Source: CAVTJL01 sp963735065 (GTDB lineage Bacteria > Pseudomonadota > Alphaproteobacteria > Geminicoccales > Geminicoccaceae). Taken from it: a stretch of 64,000 nucleotides of DNA. The notes beneath the pieces are model-generated. The model had not been told where the DNA came from and did no database searches. It saw only the letters and a list, made by a program, of their open reading frames with translations. Of this stretch, positions 47,158 through 56,739 are shown in pieces (position 1 is the first letter of the stretch; every line of letters begins with the position of its first letter). The position numbers and the translations under genes are program-made. The DNA lies in contig CAVTJL010000008.1 in the NCBI GenBank assembly GCA_963735065.1, positions 127,510 to 191,509 on the forward strand, given 5' to 3'.

Positions 47158-47529
47158 ATGCAGGTTCCGGAAGCCGCCACGCTGTTACGCATCTTTCTGG
47201 GCGAGAGCGATCGTCACGGCCATCAGCCGCTCTACGAGGTGATCGTGGTCGAGGCCAAGAAGGCCGGCCTCGCCGGCGCCACCGTGCTCAGGGGGCCCAT
47301 GGGCTTCGGCCATTCGAGCCACCTGCACACGGCCAAGATCCTCCGCCTCTCCGTCGACATGCCGATCATCGTCGAGATGGTCGACTCGGAGGAGAAGATC
47401 GGGGCGTTCCTGCCGGTGCTCGACGGCCTGATGGGCAGCGGGCTCGTGACGCTCGAGAAGGTGCGCGTGCTGCGCTACGGCGACCCCGCCAATGGCGGTG
47501 GCAAGCCCGGTCAGACGACCCAGGCCTAA
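47158..47529 (+). CDS. DUF190 family protein
   Basis: 123 residues with a predicted ferredoxin-like, nitrogen-PII-like fold. LLRIFLGESDRHGHQPLYEVIVVEAKKAGLAGATVLRGPMGFG is the family signature, followed by ILRLSVDMPIIVEMVDSEEKI. GGGAGG precedes the ATG. DUF190 genes are habitually linked to crcB, suggesting a part in fluoride response, but the role is unproven. Confidence 0.92.
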   Translation: MQVPEAATLLRIFLGESDRHGHQPLYEVIVVEAKKAGLAGATVLRGPMGFGHSSHLHTAKILRLSVDMPIIVEMVDSEEKIGAFLPVLDGLMGSGLVTLEKVRVLRYGDPANGGGKPGQTTQA

Positions 47530-47576
47530 GCCGCGTGCCGTCTTCCTCGGATGACGGCTGAACGCTATGGTTGGCC

Positions 47577-48671
47577 ATGCTCCGCGCCATGCGCGAGGTG
47601 GCGTCGGCGCTGCTCCGCGCTGCGTGCGGAGCGGGTTTCGGCCATGCTCCGCGCCGTGCCCCGAGCGCGCCTGACGAGGAGGCCTCAGCCATAGCGACGA
47701 GCGAGCAACCGAGCCTCGAGGCCCCGCTGCAGCCACGGACGGAGCCCGGCGTGCGGCTTCGGGTGATCCTGAACAAGGGCGGCGGCACGATCCGGCGGGA
47801 GGGTCCGGAGAGCGTCCGCACGCGGCTCGCTGCCGCCTTCGCCTCGGCCGGTGCCGAGGTCGAGATCATCCTGGCCTCGGGCAAGGAGATCGGCGAGGCG
47901 GCCAAGGCCGCGATCGCGGCGGCGCAGGACGGCCGGATCGACGGCATCGTCGTCGGCGGTGGCGACGGCACCGTGGGCTCGGTCGCGGGGCTCGTCGCCG
48001 GCACCGGCGTGGCCCTGGGGGTCCTGCCGCTCGGCACCCTCAACCACTTCGCGCGCGACCTCGGCATGCCGCCCGACATGGAGCAGGCGGCCGTGGCGAT
48101 CGCGCGGGGCCACCGCCGCAACGTCGACATCGGCGAGGTCAACGGCGCCCGCTTCGTCAACAACTCGCTGATCGGCGTCTACCCCTACATGGTCATCGAG
48201 CGCGAGCGGCGGCGGCGCATGCACGGGCTCGGCAAATGGCCGGCGATGGGGATCGCGTTCGTGCGCATGCTCTGGCGCTTCCCGCGCCGCCGCCTCCGCC
48301 TGCATGTCGCGGGCCGGGAGACCCCCTACCGGACGCCCCTCATGTTCATCGGGGTGAACGAGTATCATCTGGACGGGCTCGAGGTGCGCCGCCCGCACGG
48401 CCTCGACGGCGGCGAGCTTTTGATCTTCGTGGTCAAGGGGCAGAGCGCGCTGGGCCTGCTGTGGCTCGCCTGCCGCATCTTCTTCGGCGGGCTCAGGGCC
48501 TCCGAGGATCTGGACATGGTGCGCTGCACGGAGGCCAAGGTGACCATCCGTGCCAGCCGTGTGCCGGTGGCGAGCGACGGCGAGGTGCACCGCGTGCACG
48601 GCCCGCTGCATTATCGCCTTCTGCCCGGGGCGCTCACGGTCATCGCCCCGCCCGAGGAGGAAGGTCCTTGA
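47577..48671 (+). CDS. Diacylglycerol-kinase-family lipid kinase
   Basis: 364 residues with a DAGK catalytic domain: nucleotide-binding GGGDGT at 127-132, LPLGTLNHFARDLG, and a C-terminal beta domain through VIAPP. The first ~55 residues are low-complexity, Ala/Arg-rich, and contain a 16-base direct repeat (GGCCATGCTCCGCGCC near 47574 and 47640). The true start could therefore be later, near the VRLRVILNKGGG strand. It overlaps the stop region of, and is coupled to, the deacetylase gene. Substrate unknown. Confidence 0.85.
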   Translation: MLRAMREVASALLRAACGAGFGHAPRRAPSAPDEEASAIATSEQPSLEAPLQPRTEPGVRLRVILNKGGGTIRREGPESVRTRLAAAFASAGAEVEIILASGKEIGEAAKAAIAAAQDGRIDGIVVGGGDGTVGSVAGLVAGTGVALGVLPLGTLNHFARDLGMPPDMEQAAVAIARGHRRNVDIGEVNGARFVNNSLIGVYPYMVIERERRRRMHGLGKWPAMGIAFVRMLWRFPRRRLRLHVAGRETPYRTPLMFIGVNEYHLDGLEVRRPHGLDGGELLIFVVKGQSALGLLWLACRIFFGGLRASEDLDMVRCTEAKVTIRASRVPVASDGEVHRVHGPLHYRLLPGALTVIAPPEEEGP

Positions 48672-48679
48672 GCCCGCCC

Positions 48680-49711
48680 ATGCGCTTCGTCTTCAGCGAC
48701 GCCCATGCCGGCCACGATCCGGCGTTCTTCATCGTCCGCGGCCAGGTCCGCCACAGCGCCGAGCAGCCCGAGCGGGCGCGCATCCTGAAGGCCGCGGCGG
48801 AGCGCGCGGGCCTCGCGGCGGTGCCGGCCGCTGGCCATGGCCGGGCACCCGTCCTGGCCGTCCACACGCTCGACTATCTGGTCTTCCTCGAGCAGGCGCA
48901 GCGGGACTGGCGGGCGCTGGCCGGCACCGGGCCCGAGGTCGTGGCGAACGTCCACCCCCAGCGCCGGGACGCCACCTACCCGCGCTCGATCGTCGGCCGC
49001 GCCGGCTGGCACATGGCGGACGCCGCCTGCCCGATCGGGCCTTCCACCTTCGAGGCGGCGATGGCCTCGGCCGACGTCGCCGTCACCGCGGCCGAGCTCG
49101 TGCTCGCGGGCGAGCGGCAGGCCTACGCGCTCTGCCGGCCGCCCGGCCACCATGCCTATGCCGACATGGCCGGCGGCTTTTGTTTCCTCAACAACACGGC
49201 GATCGCCGCCCGGCATCTGGCCGGACGGCTCGGCCGCGTCGCCATCCTCGACATCGACGTCCATCACGGCAACGGCACCCAGGGCATCTTCTGGGACCAG
49301 CCCGACGTCCTCACCGTCTCCATCCACGCCGATCCGGCCGACTACTATCCCTTCTTCTGGGGCCACGCGCACGAGCGCGGCGCCGGCGCCGGCATGGGCC
49401 TCAACCTCAACCTGCCGCTCCCGGTCGGCAGCGGGGATGCGCCGTGGCTGGCGGCCCTCGACGAGGCGCTGGCGATGATCGATGCCTTCGCCCCCGAGGC
49501 CCTCGTCGTGGCGCTGGGCCTGGACGCGCACGAGAGCGATCCGCTCCAGGGCATGCGCGTCACGACCCCCGCCTTCGCCCAGGCCGCCGCCCGCATCGCC
49601 GGCCGGCCGCTGCCCATCCTCATCGTCCAGGAAGGCGGCTACCTCTCGCCCGAGCTGGGCACGAACCTCGAGAGCTTTATTGGCGGCCTCCTCGGTGTCC
49701 GATCCGGCTGA
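48680..49711 (+). CDS. Histone deacetylase-like acetylpolyamine amidohydrolase
   Basis: 343-residue zinc hydrolase of the HDAC/AphA family. Starts MRFVFSDAHAGH as acetylpolyamine hydrolases do; catalytic His pair in PPGHHAYADMAGGFCFLNN; zinc ligands D193 and H195 in DIDVHHGNGTQ and the Asp of GLDAHESDPL; YYPFFWGHAHERG as substrate loop. An in-frame TTG four codons up overlaps the preceding stop and sits behind GGAGGAAGG, so actual initiation may be there. Removes acetyl groups from polyamines or other small amides. Confidence 0.9.
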   Translation: MRFVFSDAHAGHDPAFFIVRGQVRHSAEQPERARILKAAAERAGLAAVPAAGHGRAPVLAVHTLDYLVFLEQAQRDWRALAGTGPEVVANVHPQRRDATYPRSIVGRAGWHMADAACPIGPSTFEAAMASADVAVTAAELVLAGERQAYALCRPPGHHAYADMAGGFCFLNNTAIAARHLAGRLGRVAILDIDVHHGNGTQGIFWDQPDVLTVSIHADPADYYPFFWGHAHERGAGAGMGLNLNLPLPVGSGDAPWLAALDEALAMIDAFAPEALVVALGLDAHESDPLQGMRVTTPAFAQAAARIAGRPLPILIVQEGGYLSPELGTNLESFIGGLLGVRSG

Positions 49712-49942
49712 GCGCTCGAGGCAGCGGCTCGCTCAGGCCCGTCGCGTCGGCACCCCTTAGCGCTCGACCCGAAGCGATCGGATCCGTCCTTGCGGTGACC
49801 GCCGGTTGCAGTAGCCTGGGTGTGGCTACTTATGAGGGAGGCCAGTGCCGAGGCGGAAAGAAGCGCCGGGCTCGACCAGCCGACCGGGACGAGTCCATCG
49901 GCACGACCCGGTGAGCTGGAGGTGCCGCCCGGGGGAGTCCCG

Positions 49943-52900
49943 ATGAAGACCGTCGACGAGGTCTGCGCTTGGCTCGAGGCGCAGGGGTTTGGGCGCTGGA
50001 TCGCCGCCTTCCGCGACAACGAGATCGACGGTGAGATCCTGGAGACCCTGGACGAGGCCGATCTCGAGAAGCTCGATATCCCGCTCGGCCCCCGAAGGAA
50101 GCTTCTTCGCGCTCTCGCCGGCGCGGCCGCATCGCCGCCTGCCGCCGCGACGACGCGCGACGCCGAGCGCCGCCAGCTCACCGTGATGTTCGTCGACCTG
50201 GTCGGCTCGACCGCGCTGAGCAGCCGTCTCGACCCGGAGGAGATGGGCGAGGTCCTGCGCGCCTACCAGAATGCGGTGGCGGGCGAGATCGGGCGGCTCG
50301 AGGGCCATGTCGCCAAGCTCATGGGGGACGGCGTGCTGGCCTATTTCGGGTGGCCCCGGGCGCACGAGGACGAAGCCGAGCGGGCGGTGCGTGCCGGCCT
50401 CGCCATCGTCGCCGCCGTGTCGCGGCTGACCGGCGGCAGCGAGCCCCTGACCTGCCGGGTCGGCATCGCCACCGGGCTGGTCGTCGTCGGCGACCTGATC
50501 GGCGAGGGTGCGTCGCGCGAGGAGGCCGTCGTCGGCGAGACGCCCAACCTCGCCGCGCGCCTGCAGGCATGGGCTGGGCCGGGCGAGGTCGTCGTCGCAG
50601 ACGGCACGCGCCGGCTGCTCGGCGAGGTGTTCGAGCTCACGCCCCTGGTCGCCCGCGAGCTCAAGGGGTTGGGCGAGGCGGTGCCGGCCTTCGCCGTCCG
50701 CGGCGAGCGGTCGAGCGAAAGCCGCTTTGCCGCGCGGCCTGGCGCCAGCAGATCCCCGCTGGTCGGGCGCGATGGCGAGATGGCGGTGCTGCTCGAGCGC
50801 TGGAACGCTGCCCGGGCGGGGCAGGGGCAGCTGGTCATGCTCGTCGGCGAGGCCGGCCTCGGCAAGTCGAGGATCGTTCAGGCGGTCGTCGACACGGTGC
50901 CGGGGGATCATGTCCGCGTCACCTACCAATGCTCGCCCTACCACGGCGAATCGACGCTCTACCCTGCGATCCAGCAACTGGGCCGGGCCGCCGGGATGGC
51001 GGCGGACGACGATGCCGAGACGAGACTCGACAAGCTCGAGGCCCTGCTGCGGCACACCACCGGCCTCGTCGACGAGCATGCGAGCCTGTTGGCCGCCCTG
51101 CTTGGCCTCGAGGTCGGGCGCCGCTTCCCCAAGCTCTCGCTGACGCCGGCCCAGCAACGGGCTCGGACGCTGGAGGCTCTGCTCGATCAGCTTGGGGCCC
51201 TTGCCCGACAACAGCCGGTGCTGTGGGTGATCGAGGATGCCCATTGGATCGACCCGACCACCCAGGAGCTGGTCGAGCTGGCGCTGGAGCGCGTGGCGCA
51301 GAGCCGCGTTCTCGTCCTGGTGACCGCCCGGCCCACCTTCAGCCACGGCTTCGGCGGCCACCCGATCGTGACTCGGCTGTCGCTCAACCGCCTCGGCCGC
51401 GAGCCGGTCTCTGCCATCGTCGGCCGGATCACCCGCGGCAAGCCCCTGCCGCCGGCTCTGCTGGAGGAGATCGCGGCACGAACCGATGGTGTGCCGCTGT
51501 TCGTCGAGGAGATGACCAAGACGCTTCTTGAGACCGGCATGCTGCGCGAGACGGCGACCGACTGGCAGCTCGACGCGCCGCTGGCGCAGCTGGCGATCCC
51601 GACGACGCTGCACGATTCGCTGATGGCACGCCTCGACCGGCTGCAGCCGGTGAAGGAGGTGGCCCAGACCGCGGCAGTGATCGGGCGGGCCTTCGATCAC
51701 GCCACACTGGCGCTCCTGTCGACCCTGCCGCCGGCCGAGCTCACCCAGGCGCTCGACCGGCTGGTCGCGGCCGAGCTGGTGTTCCGCCGCGGCGTCGCTC
51801 CGGACGCCACCTACCTCTTCAAGCATGCGCTGGTCCGCGACGCCGCCTATGAGAGCATGCTGAAGAGCCGCCGGCAGCCGCTGCACCTGCGCCTGCTCGA
51901 GGTGCTCCAGGCCGGCGGCGCCGCACCGCCCGAGCTGCTGGCGCAGCACGCGCAGGCGGGCGGCGATACCTGCCGGGCCGTCGGCTGGTGGCGTGCCGCC
52001 GGCGAGGCGGCGGTCGGCCGGGCCGCCTTCGAGGAGGCCGAGGCGCATCTCAATGCGGCGCACGCCCTGCTGCCGGCGCTCGACGACCTGGCGCTGCGGC
52101 GACACGCCGAAGCCGGCATCGCCGTCGCGCGTGCCCATGCTTCCCTGGTCCGGAACGGCTACGGCCACGACCGTACCAGGGACCTCTATGCCCAGGCGGA
52201 CATCCTCGCCTCCGCGACGGACGACTCCTGGCTGGTCATGCTGGCGCAGTACGGGGTCTGGGCCGTCGATCACGTTCGCGAGGACGTCGCCCCGGCGCTG
52301 GCGGGCGCCGAGCGGATGGTCGACGAAGCGGAGCGCCGCAGCGACGGCGATCTGTCGATGATCGCATACCGTCTGCTCGGCTCCAGCCAGACCATGGCCG
52401 GACGGCTCAACGATGCCTGCTCCACCTTCGAGCATGGTCGGGCGCTGTGCGATCCGTCACGCTGCGAGGCTCTGGCGATCGGCACCGGCACGGATCCCAT
52501 CGTGGCGGTCAACTGCTACCAGTCTCTGGCCGAGCTGGCGCGCGGCTACCCCGACCGGGCCCGGGCCATGGCCGATACGGCGTGGGAAAGATCCCAGGCG
52601 GTCGAGCAGGTGAACGCTAGGGCCTATGCCGCCTACCATGTCGGCCTGACGGCGGCGTTCGGCCGCGTCTCGGCCAGGGCCCTGACCTTGGGCGCCGGGC
52701 TGGTCGCGACGGCGGCAGCGCACAACCTGACCTTCTGGGAGGCTCTAGCCGGATCGATCATCGCCTTCGGCCGGCTCGAGGGCGGTGATGCGGCAGGCGC
52801 TCTCCTGGAAATGACCCGATCCCTCGCAGCCGCCGAGGCCTCCGGGAGCGGCCTTTTCGGGGCGCTGTCGCGATCGGTGCTGGGTGAGGCGCTGGCGGCC

Positions 52901-53260
52901 ACCGGCGACGTCAGGGCGCTCTCGGTAGCGGATGACGCCGAGACGCTGGCGCGCCACACGGGCGCGCTCTACGGGCTCGCCGAGATCCAGCGCCGCCAGG
53001 GCGTCGTGCTGCGGCTCCTGCGCCCCGACGATGTCGCGGCCGCCGAGGCCGCGTTCCGGCGGGCGCTAGGCACGGCCGACGGGCAGGCCGCACGCCTGTG
53101 GCAGCTGCGCGCGGCCCGCGACCTGGCACGGCTGCTGGCCGATCGGGGCCGTCGCGCCGAGGCCCGCGACCTCCTCGCCCCGATCCACGGCTGGTTCACC
53201 GAGGGCTTCGACACCCCCGACCTGATTGAGGCGAAGGCGCTGCTCGACCAGCTCCGATGA
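49943..53260 (+). CDS. SAM-domain class III adenylate/guanylate cyclase with AAA-type ATPase and TPR-like region
   Basis: Large 1105-residue signalling protein. Residues 1-60 form a SAM domain (VDEVCAWLEAQGFGRWIAAFRDNEIDGEILETLDEADL). Residues 75-255 form a class III cyclase with metal-binding D85 and D129, and N202/R206 in GETPNLAARLQ, so it looks catalytically complete. From 273 there is an AAA_16/STAND-like ATPase with Walker A GEAGLGKS (302-309) and Walker B LWVIEDAHW. The rest is Ala-rich helical, TPR-like. No membrane segment. GGGGGAG precedes the ATG. The architecture is known in alphaproteobacteria and mycobacteria, but the signal is unknown. Confidence 0.9.
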   Translation: MKTVDEVCAWLEAQGFGRWIAAFRDNEIDGEILETLDEADLEKLDIPLGPRRKLLRALAGAAASPPAAATTRDAERRQLTVMFVDLVGSTALSSRLDPEEMGEVLRAYQNAVAGEIGRLEGHVAKLMGDGVLAYFGWPRAHEDEAERAVRAGLAIVAAVSRLTGGSEPLTCRVGIATGLVVVGDLIGEGASREEAVVGETPNLAARLQAWAGPGEVVVADGTRRLLGEVFELTPLVARELKGLGEAVPAFAVRGERSSESRFAARPGASRSPLVGRDGEMAVLLERWNAARAGQGQLVMLVGEAGLGKSRIVQAVVDTVPGDHVRVTYQCSPYHGESTLYPAIQQLGRAAGMAADDDAETRLDKLEALLRHTTGLVDEHASLLAALLGLEVGRRFPKLSLTPAQQRARTLEALLDQLGALARQQPVLWVIEDAHWIDPTTQELVELALERVAQSRVLVLVTARPTFSHGFGGHPIVTRLSLNRLGREPVSAIVGRITRGKPLPPALLEEIAARTDGVPLFVEEMTKTLLETGMLRETATDWQLDAPLAQLAIPTTLHDSLMARLDRLQPVKEVAQTAAVIGRAFDHATLALLSTLPPAELTQALDRLVAAELVFRRGVAPDATYLFKHALVRDAAYESMLKSRRQPLHLRLLEVLQAGGAAPPELLAQHAQAGGDTCRAVGWWRAAGEAAVGRAAFEEAEAHLNAAHALLPALDDLALRRHAEAGIAVARAHASLVRNGYGHDRTRDLYAQADILASATDDSWLVMLAQYGVWAVDHVREDVAPALAGAERMVDEAERRSDGDLSMIAYRLLGSSQTMAGRLNDACSTFEHGRALCDPSRCEALAIGTGTDPIVAVNCYQSLAELARGYPDRARAMADTAWERSQAVEQVNARAYAAYHVGLTAAFGRVSARALTLGAGLVATAAAHNLTFWEALAGSIIAFGRLEGGDAAGALLEMTRSLAAAEASGSGLFGALSRSVLGEALAATGDVRALSVADDAETLARHTGALYGLAEIQRRQGVVLRLLRPDDVAAAEAAFRRALGTADGQAARLWQLRAARDLARLLADRGRRAEARDLLAPIHGWFTEGFDTPDLIEAKALLDQLR

Positions 53261-53424
53261 TGCGCTCGGGGACGAGCCGCTGGCCGTGACGCCATCTCTC
53301 AGGGAAGCCTGAGGAAGGGCCTCGCCGGCCATGAGATGCGGCTCTCGATGATCTCATTGGCCCCTTGGTGTCCGCGGAGGGTTGCCTCATCCGGCCAGCC
53401 CGACCATGATCGTCATTCAACAGT

Positions 53425-53443
53425 CGGGATCTCGTGAATCCCG
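53425..53443. promoter_or_regulatory. Inverted repeat upstream of the sugar ABC operon
   Basis: CGGGAT - 7 bases - ATCCCG lies 28 bases before the first permease start, a plausible operator position. Short arms, no known regulator match. Confidence 0.25.
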
Positions 53444-53470
53444 CGAACGGCCAATCGGGGAGGCCGCATC

Positions 53471-54430
53471 GTGCACGCTGGGGAAGCGCGCGGAGGGGAC
53501 GGGTCTGTCCGGGTGCCGGTGACGCCGGACCAGCGACCGGTGGTGCCGCTGGGCTCGCGGCTTCTCAACGACCAGCGCATCGTCGCGGCGATCTTCCTGG
53601 CGCCCACGGTCATCGTGCTCGCCTGCGTCGTCCTCTACCCGTTCGTCTCGGCGATCATCCTCAGCTTCGAGCACAAATATGCCGGGGCACCGGCCAAGTG
53701 GGTCGGGCTCGGCAATTATCGCGAGCTCTTCGCCGACCCGACCTTCCGCAAGGTGATCTGGAACACGATCGTCTACACGGCCTCCGCCGTCGGCATCAAG
53801 TTCGTGCTCGGACTCGCCATGGCGATGGTCCTCAATCAGCCGCGCCGCCTCGACTATCTCTGGCGGACGATCCTTTTCGTGCCGTGGGCCGTGCCGACGA
53901 TCGTGACGGCGCTCAACTTCCGCTGGGTCTACGACGATTTCAGCGGCATGCTGAACAACGTGCTGATCAAGGTCTTCGGCATGGAGGGCGTGATCTCCTG
54001 GCTGGGCGATCCGCATCTCGCCATGGGCTCGGTCGTGGCCGTCGTGATCTGGGCCGGCACGCCCTTCTACACGATGAGCTTCTTGGCCGGCCTCAAGGGC
54101 ATCCCCAAGGAGCTCTACGAGGCGGCGCGCCTCGACGGCGCCAACGCCTTCCAGGAGTTCCGCCACATCACCATCCCGCAGATGCGCCGCGTCTTCGCCG
54201 TGGTGCTGATGCTGTCCTCGATCTGGACCTCCACCAACCTCGTCATCGTCCAGGTCCTCACCAATGGCGGGCCGGCCAACGCCACGCAGATCCTGCCCAA
54301 TCTCGCCTACAAATACGCGCTCCTGGCGAGCCGGCTGGGCATCGGCTCCGCCGTCAACATGGTGTTCTTCCCGCTCCTGGCCCTGCTCATCTTCTTCTTG
54401 AGCAGGCGCATGCTGGCCGAGAGGACCTGA
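53471..54430 (+). CDS. Sugar ABC transporter permease (MalF/UgpA type)
   Basis: 319 residues, GTG start behind GGGGAGG. Six hydrophobic helices and the family coupling loop GIPKELYEAARLDGANAFQEFRHITIPQMRRV at about 214-245. Typical openings FLAPTVIVLACVVLYPFVSAIILSF and GLGNYRELFADPTFRKVIWNTIVYT. Followed after four bases by its partner permease. Confidence 0.93.
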   Translation: MHAGEARGGDGSVRVPVTPDQRPVVPLGSRLLNDQRIVAAIFLAPTVIVLACVVLYPFVSAIILSFEHKYAGAPAKWVGLGNYRELFADPTFRKVIWNTIVYTASAVGIKFVLGLAMAMVLNQPRRLDYLWRTILFVPWAVPTIVTALNFRWVYDDFSGMLNNVLIKVFGMEGVISWLGDPHLAMGSVVAVVIWAGTPFYTMSFLAGLKGIPKELYEAARLDGANAFQEFRHITIPQMRRVFAVVLMLSSIWTSTNLVIVQVLTNGGPANATQILPNLAYKYALLASRLGIGSAVNMVFFPLLALLIFFLSRRMLAERT

Positions 54431-54434
54431 CGCC

Positions 54435-55280
54435 GTGGCCGCCACCATCACGGGTCAGCGACGGACGGCGCATCTCATCGGCTCGTTCCTCCTGCTGATC
54501 TTCGTCATCTGGACGCTGGCCCCCTTCTATTGGATGCTGAACACCTCCTTGAAGGACCATGCCGAGATCTACGGCACCACGGCCACGCTCTGGCCCCATC
54601 ATCCCACGCTCGAGAACTATCGGGTCCTCTTCTTCAAGACCAACTACCTGACCTTCTTCCGCAACAGCGCCGTCGTGGCGCTGTCGACCACGGCCTTGAC
54701 GCTGATCTGCGCCTCGCTCGGCGCCTACGCCATCGCGCGGCTCGACTTTCCGGGCCGCAAGGTGATGGCGCGGGCCATGATCTATACCTACCTCGTGCCG
54801 CAGTCGCTGCTCTTCATCCCGCTCTTCACCATCATGGTGGCGGTGCACCTCACCAACACGCTGACCGGGCTGACGCTCGCCTATCTGGGCTTCACCATTC
54901 CCTTCTGCACGTGGCTCTTGATGGGCTTTTTCATGTCCATCCCGCTCGAGCTCGAGGAATCGGCGCTGGTCGACGGCTGCACGCGGCTGGGCGTGCTCTT
55001 CCGCATCATCCTGCCGATCTCGCTGCCCGCGCTCGCGGTCGTGGCGTTCTTCTCGTTCACGCTCGCCTGGAACGAGTTCCTCTACGCCATCGTCTTCAAC
55101 AACGAGCAGAGCGTGATGACCCTGCCCACGGGTCTCAGCAACTTCATCGTCGAGGACGTCTTCTTCTGGGGCCCGATCATGGGCTCGACCTTCCTCACCA
55201 CGCTGCCGCCGCTCCTGGTCTACATGATCTTCCAACGCTGGCTCGTCACCGGCCTGACGCTCGGTGCCGTCAAGGGCTGA
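54435..55280 (+). CDS. Sugar ABC transporter permease (MalG/UgpE type)
   Basis: 281 residues from a GTG start. FVIWTLAPFYWMLNTSLK opens the protein, and the coupling loop SIPLELEESALVDGCTRLGVLFRIILPISLPAL is at about 170-202. Works as a pair with the preceding permease. The binding protein follows after 67 bases; no ATPase gene is present in the cluster. Confidence 0.93.
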   Translation: MAATITGQRRTAHLIGSFLLLIFVIWTLAPFYWMLNTSLKDHAEIYGTTATLWPHHPTLENYRVLFFKTNYLTFFRNSAVVALSTTALTLICASLGAYAIARLDFPGRKVMARAMIYTYLVPQSLLFIPLFTIMVAVHLTNTLTGLTLAYLGFTIPFCTWLLMGFFMSIPLELEESALVDGCTRLGVLFRIILPISLPALAVVAFFSFTLAWNEFLYAIVFNNEQSVMTLPTGLSNFIVEDVFFWGPIMGSTFLTTLPPLLVYMIFQRWLVTGLTLGAVKG

Positions 55281-55347
55281 GGCCCCGGCCTCGGCCCGCC
55301 ATCAGTTCGACCGTCAACAAGCCACCATCAGGGAAGGAAGAACGACG

Positions 55348-56673
55348 ATGACCGGCCTACGCTTCAACCGACGCCATCTCCTGCGCACGAGCGCCGCCGC
55401 CGGCGCCACCCTTGCCGCGGGCGGGATGCTGGGATCGCGCCCCGCCCAGGCGCGCGACAAGAAGCTCGTCTACTGGCACATCCCCACCTTCACGCCGATG
55501 GCGGACGAGGCGGCGCGCCAGTTCTTCGACGAGTTCTGCAAGCAGGCCGGGCTCAAGGAGAGCGAGGTCTCCTTCATCGTGGTGCCCAATTCCGAGCTCG
55601 TGCCGCGGCTGAGCGCGGCGCTCGAGGCCGGCAGCCCGCCCGATGTCGTGCGGCTCTACGAGTCCTATGTCCAGCTCTACCGCGCCCAGGGCCAGCTCCT
55701 GGACGTGACCGACGTCGTCGAGAAGATGAAGAAGGCCAAGGGCGGCCTCTTCGACTCGAGCCTCAGCGCCATCGCCTATGACGGCCACTATTGGGGTGTC
55801 CCCTTCGCGATCAACCCCTGGCCAATGCACGCCCGCGTCGATCTTCTGGAGAAGGCCAAGCTCGACTATCCCAAGACCTGGGACGAGTTCGTCGAGACCT
55901 GCCTCAAGCTGCAGCAGCCGCCCTTCTACGGCTTCGGCATGGATCTCGGCCTCACGGCCGATGCCTCGGACAACATTATGGAGGTCTGCTGGGGCTTCGG
56001 CGGTCGCACGACCGACGAGAAGGGCATGGCCGACTTCGACAATGAAGGCAACGTCAAGGGCTTCGCCTTCATCAACGAGATGTACAACGTCAAGAAGATC
56101 ATCCCGCGCGGCTCGGTGGGCAACGGCGAGACGGCCTACAACAACAAGCTCTACCAGTCGAAGCAGGTGGCCTTCATCATCAACCCCTCGAGCGTCTACG
56201 CCTACCTCTCCGACAAGGACCCCGATCTCATGGAGAAGACCGGGCTCTTCGGCGTGCCGGCCGGGCCCGTGGCGCAGCGCAACCTCGTCGACACCTGGTC
56301 GCTCGGCCTCTTCAAGCAGGCACCCAATCCCGAGCTGTCGCGCGGCCTCGCCGAGTACTTCATGGACCCGGACCGCTACAACCAGGTCATCACCAGCAGC
56401 AACGGCCGCTTCGTGCCGGTCTATCCCGACCTCTTCAACGACACCTGGTGGACCTCGCGGCCGCAGTTCAAGGAGTTCATCGACATCGCCAAGACCGGCG
56501 TGCCGGTGAGCTACATGGCCCCGCCCTCGGCCGCCTCGGGCGAGGTGCTGGCGACCAACATGATCCCCGAGGCGCTGCAGCGCGTTCTCGTCGACGGCGT
56601 CGATCCGGCCACCGCCGTGGGCGACGCGCACAAGAAGATCAAGGCGGTCTTCGAGCGCCACATGAAGGGCTGA
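55348..56673 (+). CDS. Extracellular sugar-binding protein, family 1
   Basis: 441 residues. Twin-arginine-style signal RFNRRHLLRTSAAAGATLAAGGMLGSRPAQA (about 5-35), then KKLVYWHIPTFTPMADEAARQFFDEF and the family middle GVPFAINPWPMHARVDLLEKAKLDYPKTWDEFVETCLKLQ. GGAAG precedes the ATG. Probably the ligand-binding part for the two permeases upstream. The order permease-permease-binding protein is reversed from the common one. Confidence 0.92.
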   Translation: MTGLRFNRRHLLRTSAAAGATLAAGGMLGSRPAQARDKKLVYWHIPTFTPMADEAARQFFDEFCKQAGLKESEVSFIVVPNSELVPRLSAALEAGSPPDVVRLYESYVQLYRAQGQLLDVTDVVEKMKKAKGGLFDSSLSAIAYDGHYWGVPFAINPWPMHARVDLLEKAKLDYPKTWDEFVETCLKLQQPPFYGFGMDLGLTADASDNIMEVCWGFGGRTTDEKGMADFDNEGNVKGFAFINEMYNVKKIIPRGSVGNGETAYNNKLYQSKQVAFIINPSSVYAYLSDKDPDLMEKTGLFGVPAGPVAQRNLVDTWSLGLFKQAPNPELSRGLAEYFMDPDRYNQVITSSNGRFVPVYPDLFNDTWWTSRPQFKEFIDIAKTGVPVSYMAPPSAASGEVLATNMIPEALQRVLVDGVDPATAVGDAHKKIKAVFERHMKG

Positions 56674-56679
56674 CCCGTC

Positions 56680-56711
56680 GGCCGGGGCCGGCGGCAGCGC
56701 CGGTCCCGGCC
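56680..56711. terminator. Long hairpin after the sugar ABC operon
   Basis: A 14-bp stem starting GGCCGGGG and closing CCGGCC, with one G-U pair and a 4-base loop, lies 7 bases after the binding-protein stop, between convergent genes. No T-run follows. Confidence 0.6.
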
Positions 56712-56739
56712 TCGTCCTCGCCCTCTCGGGCCGGGGACC

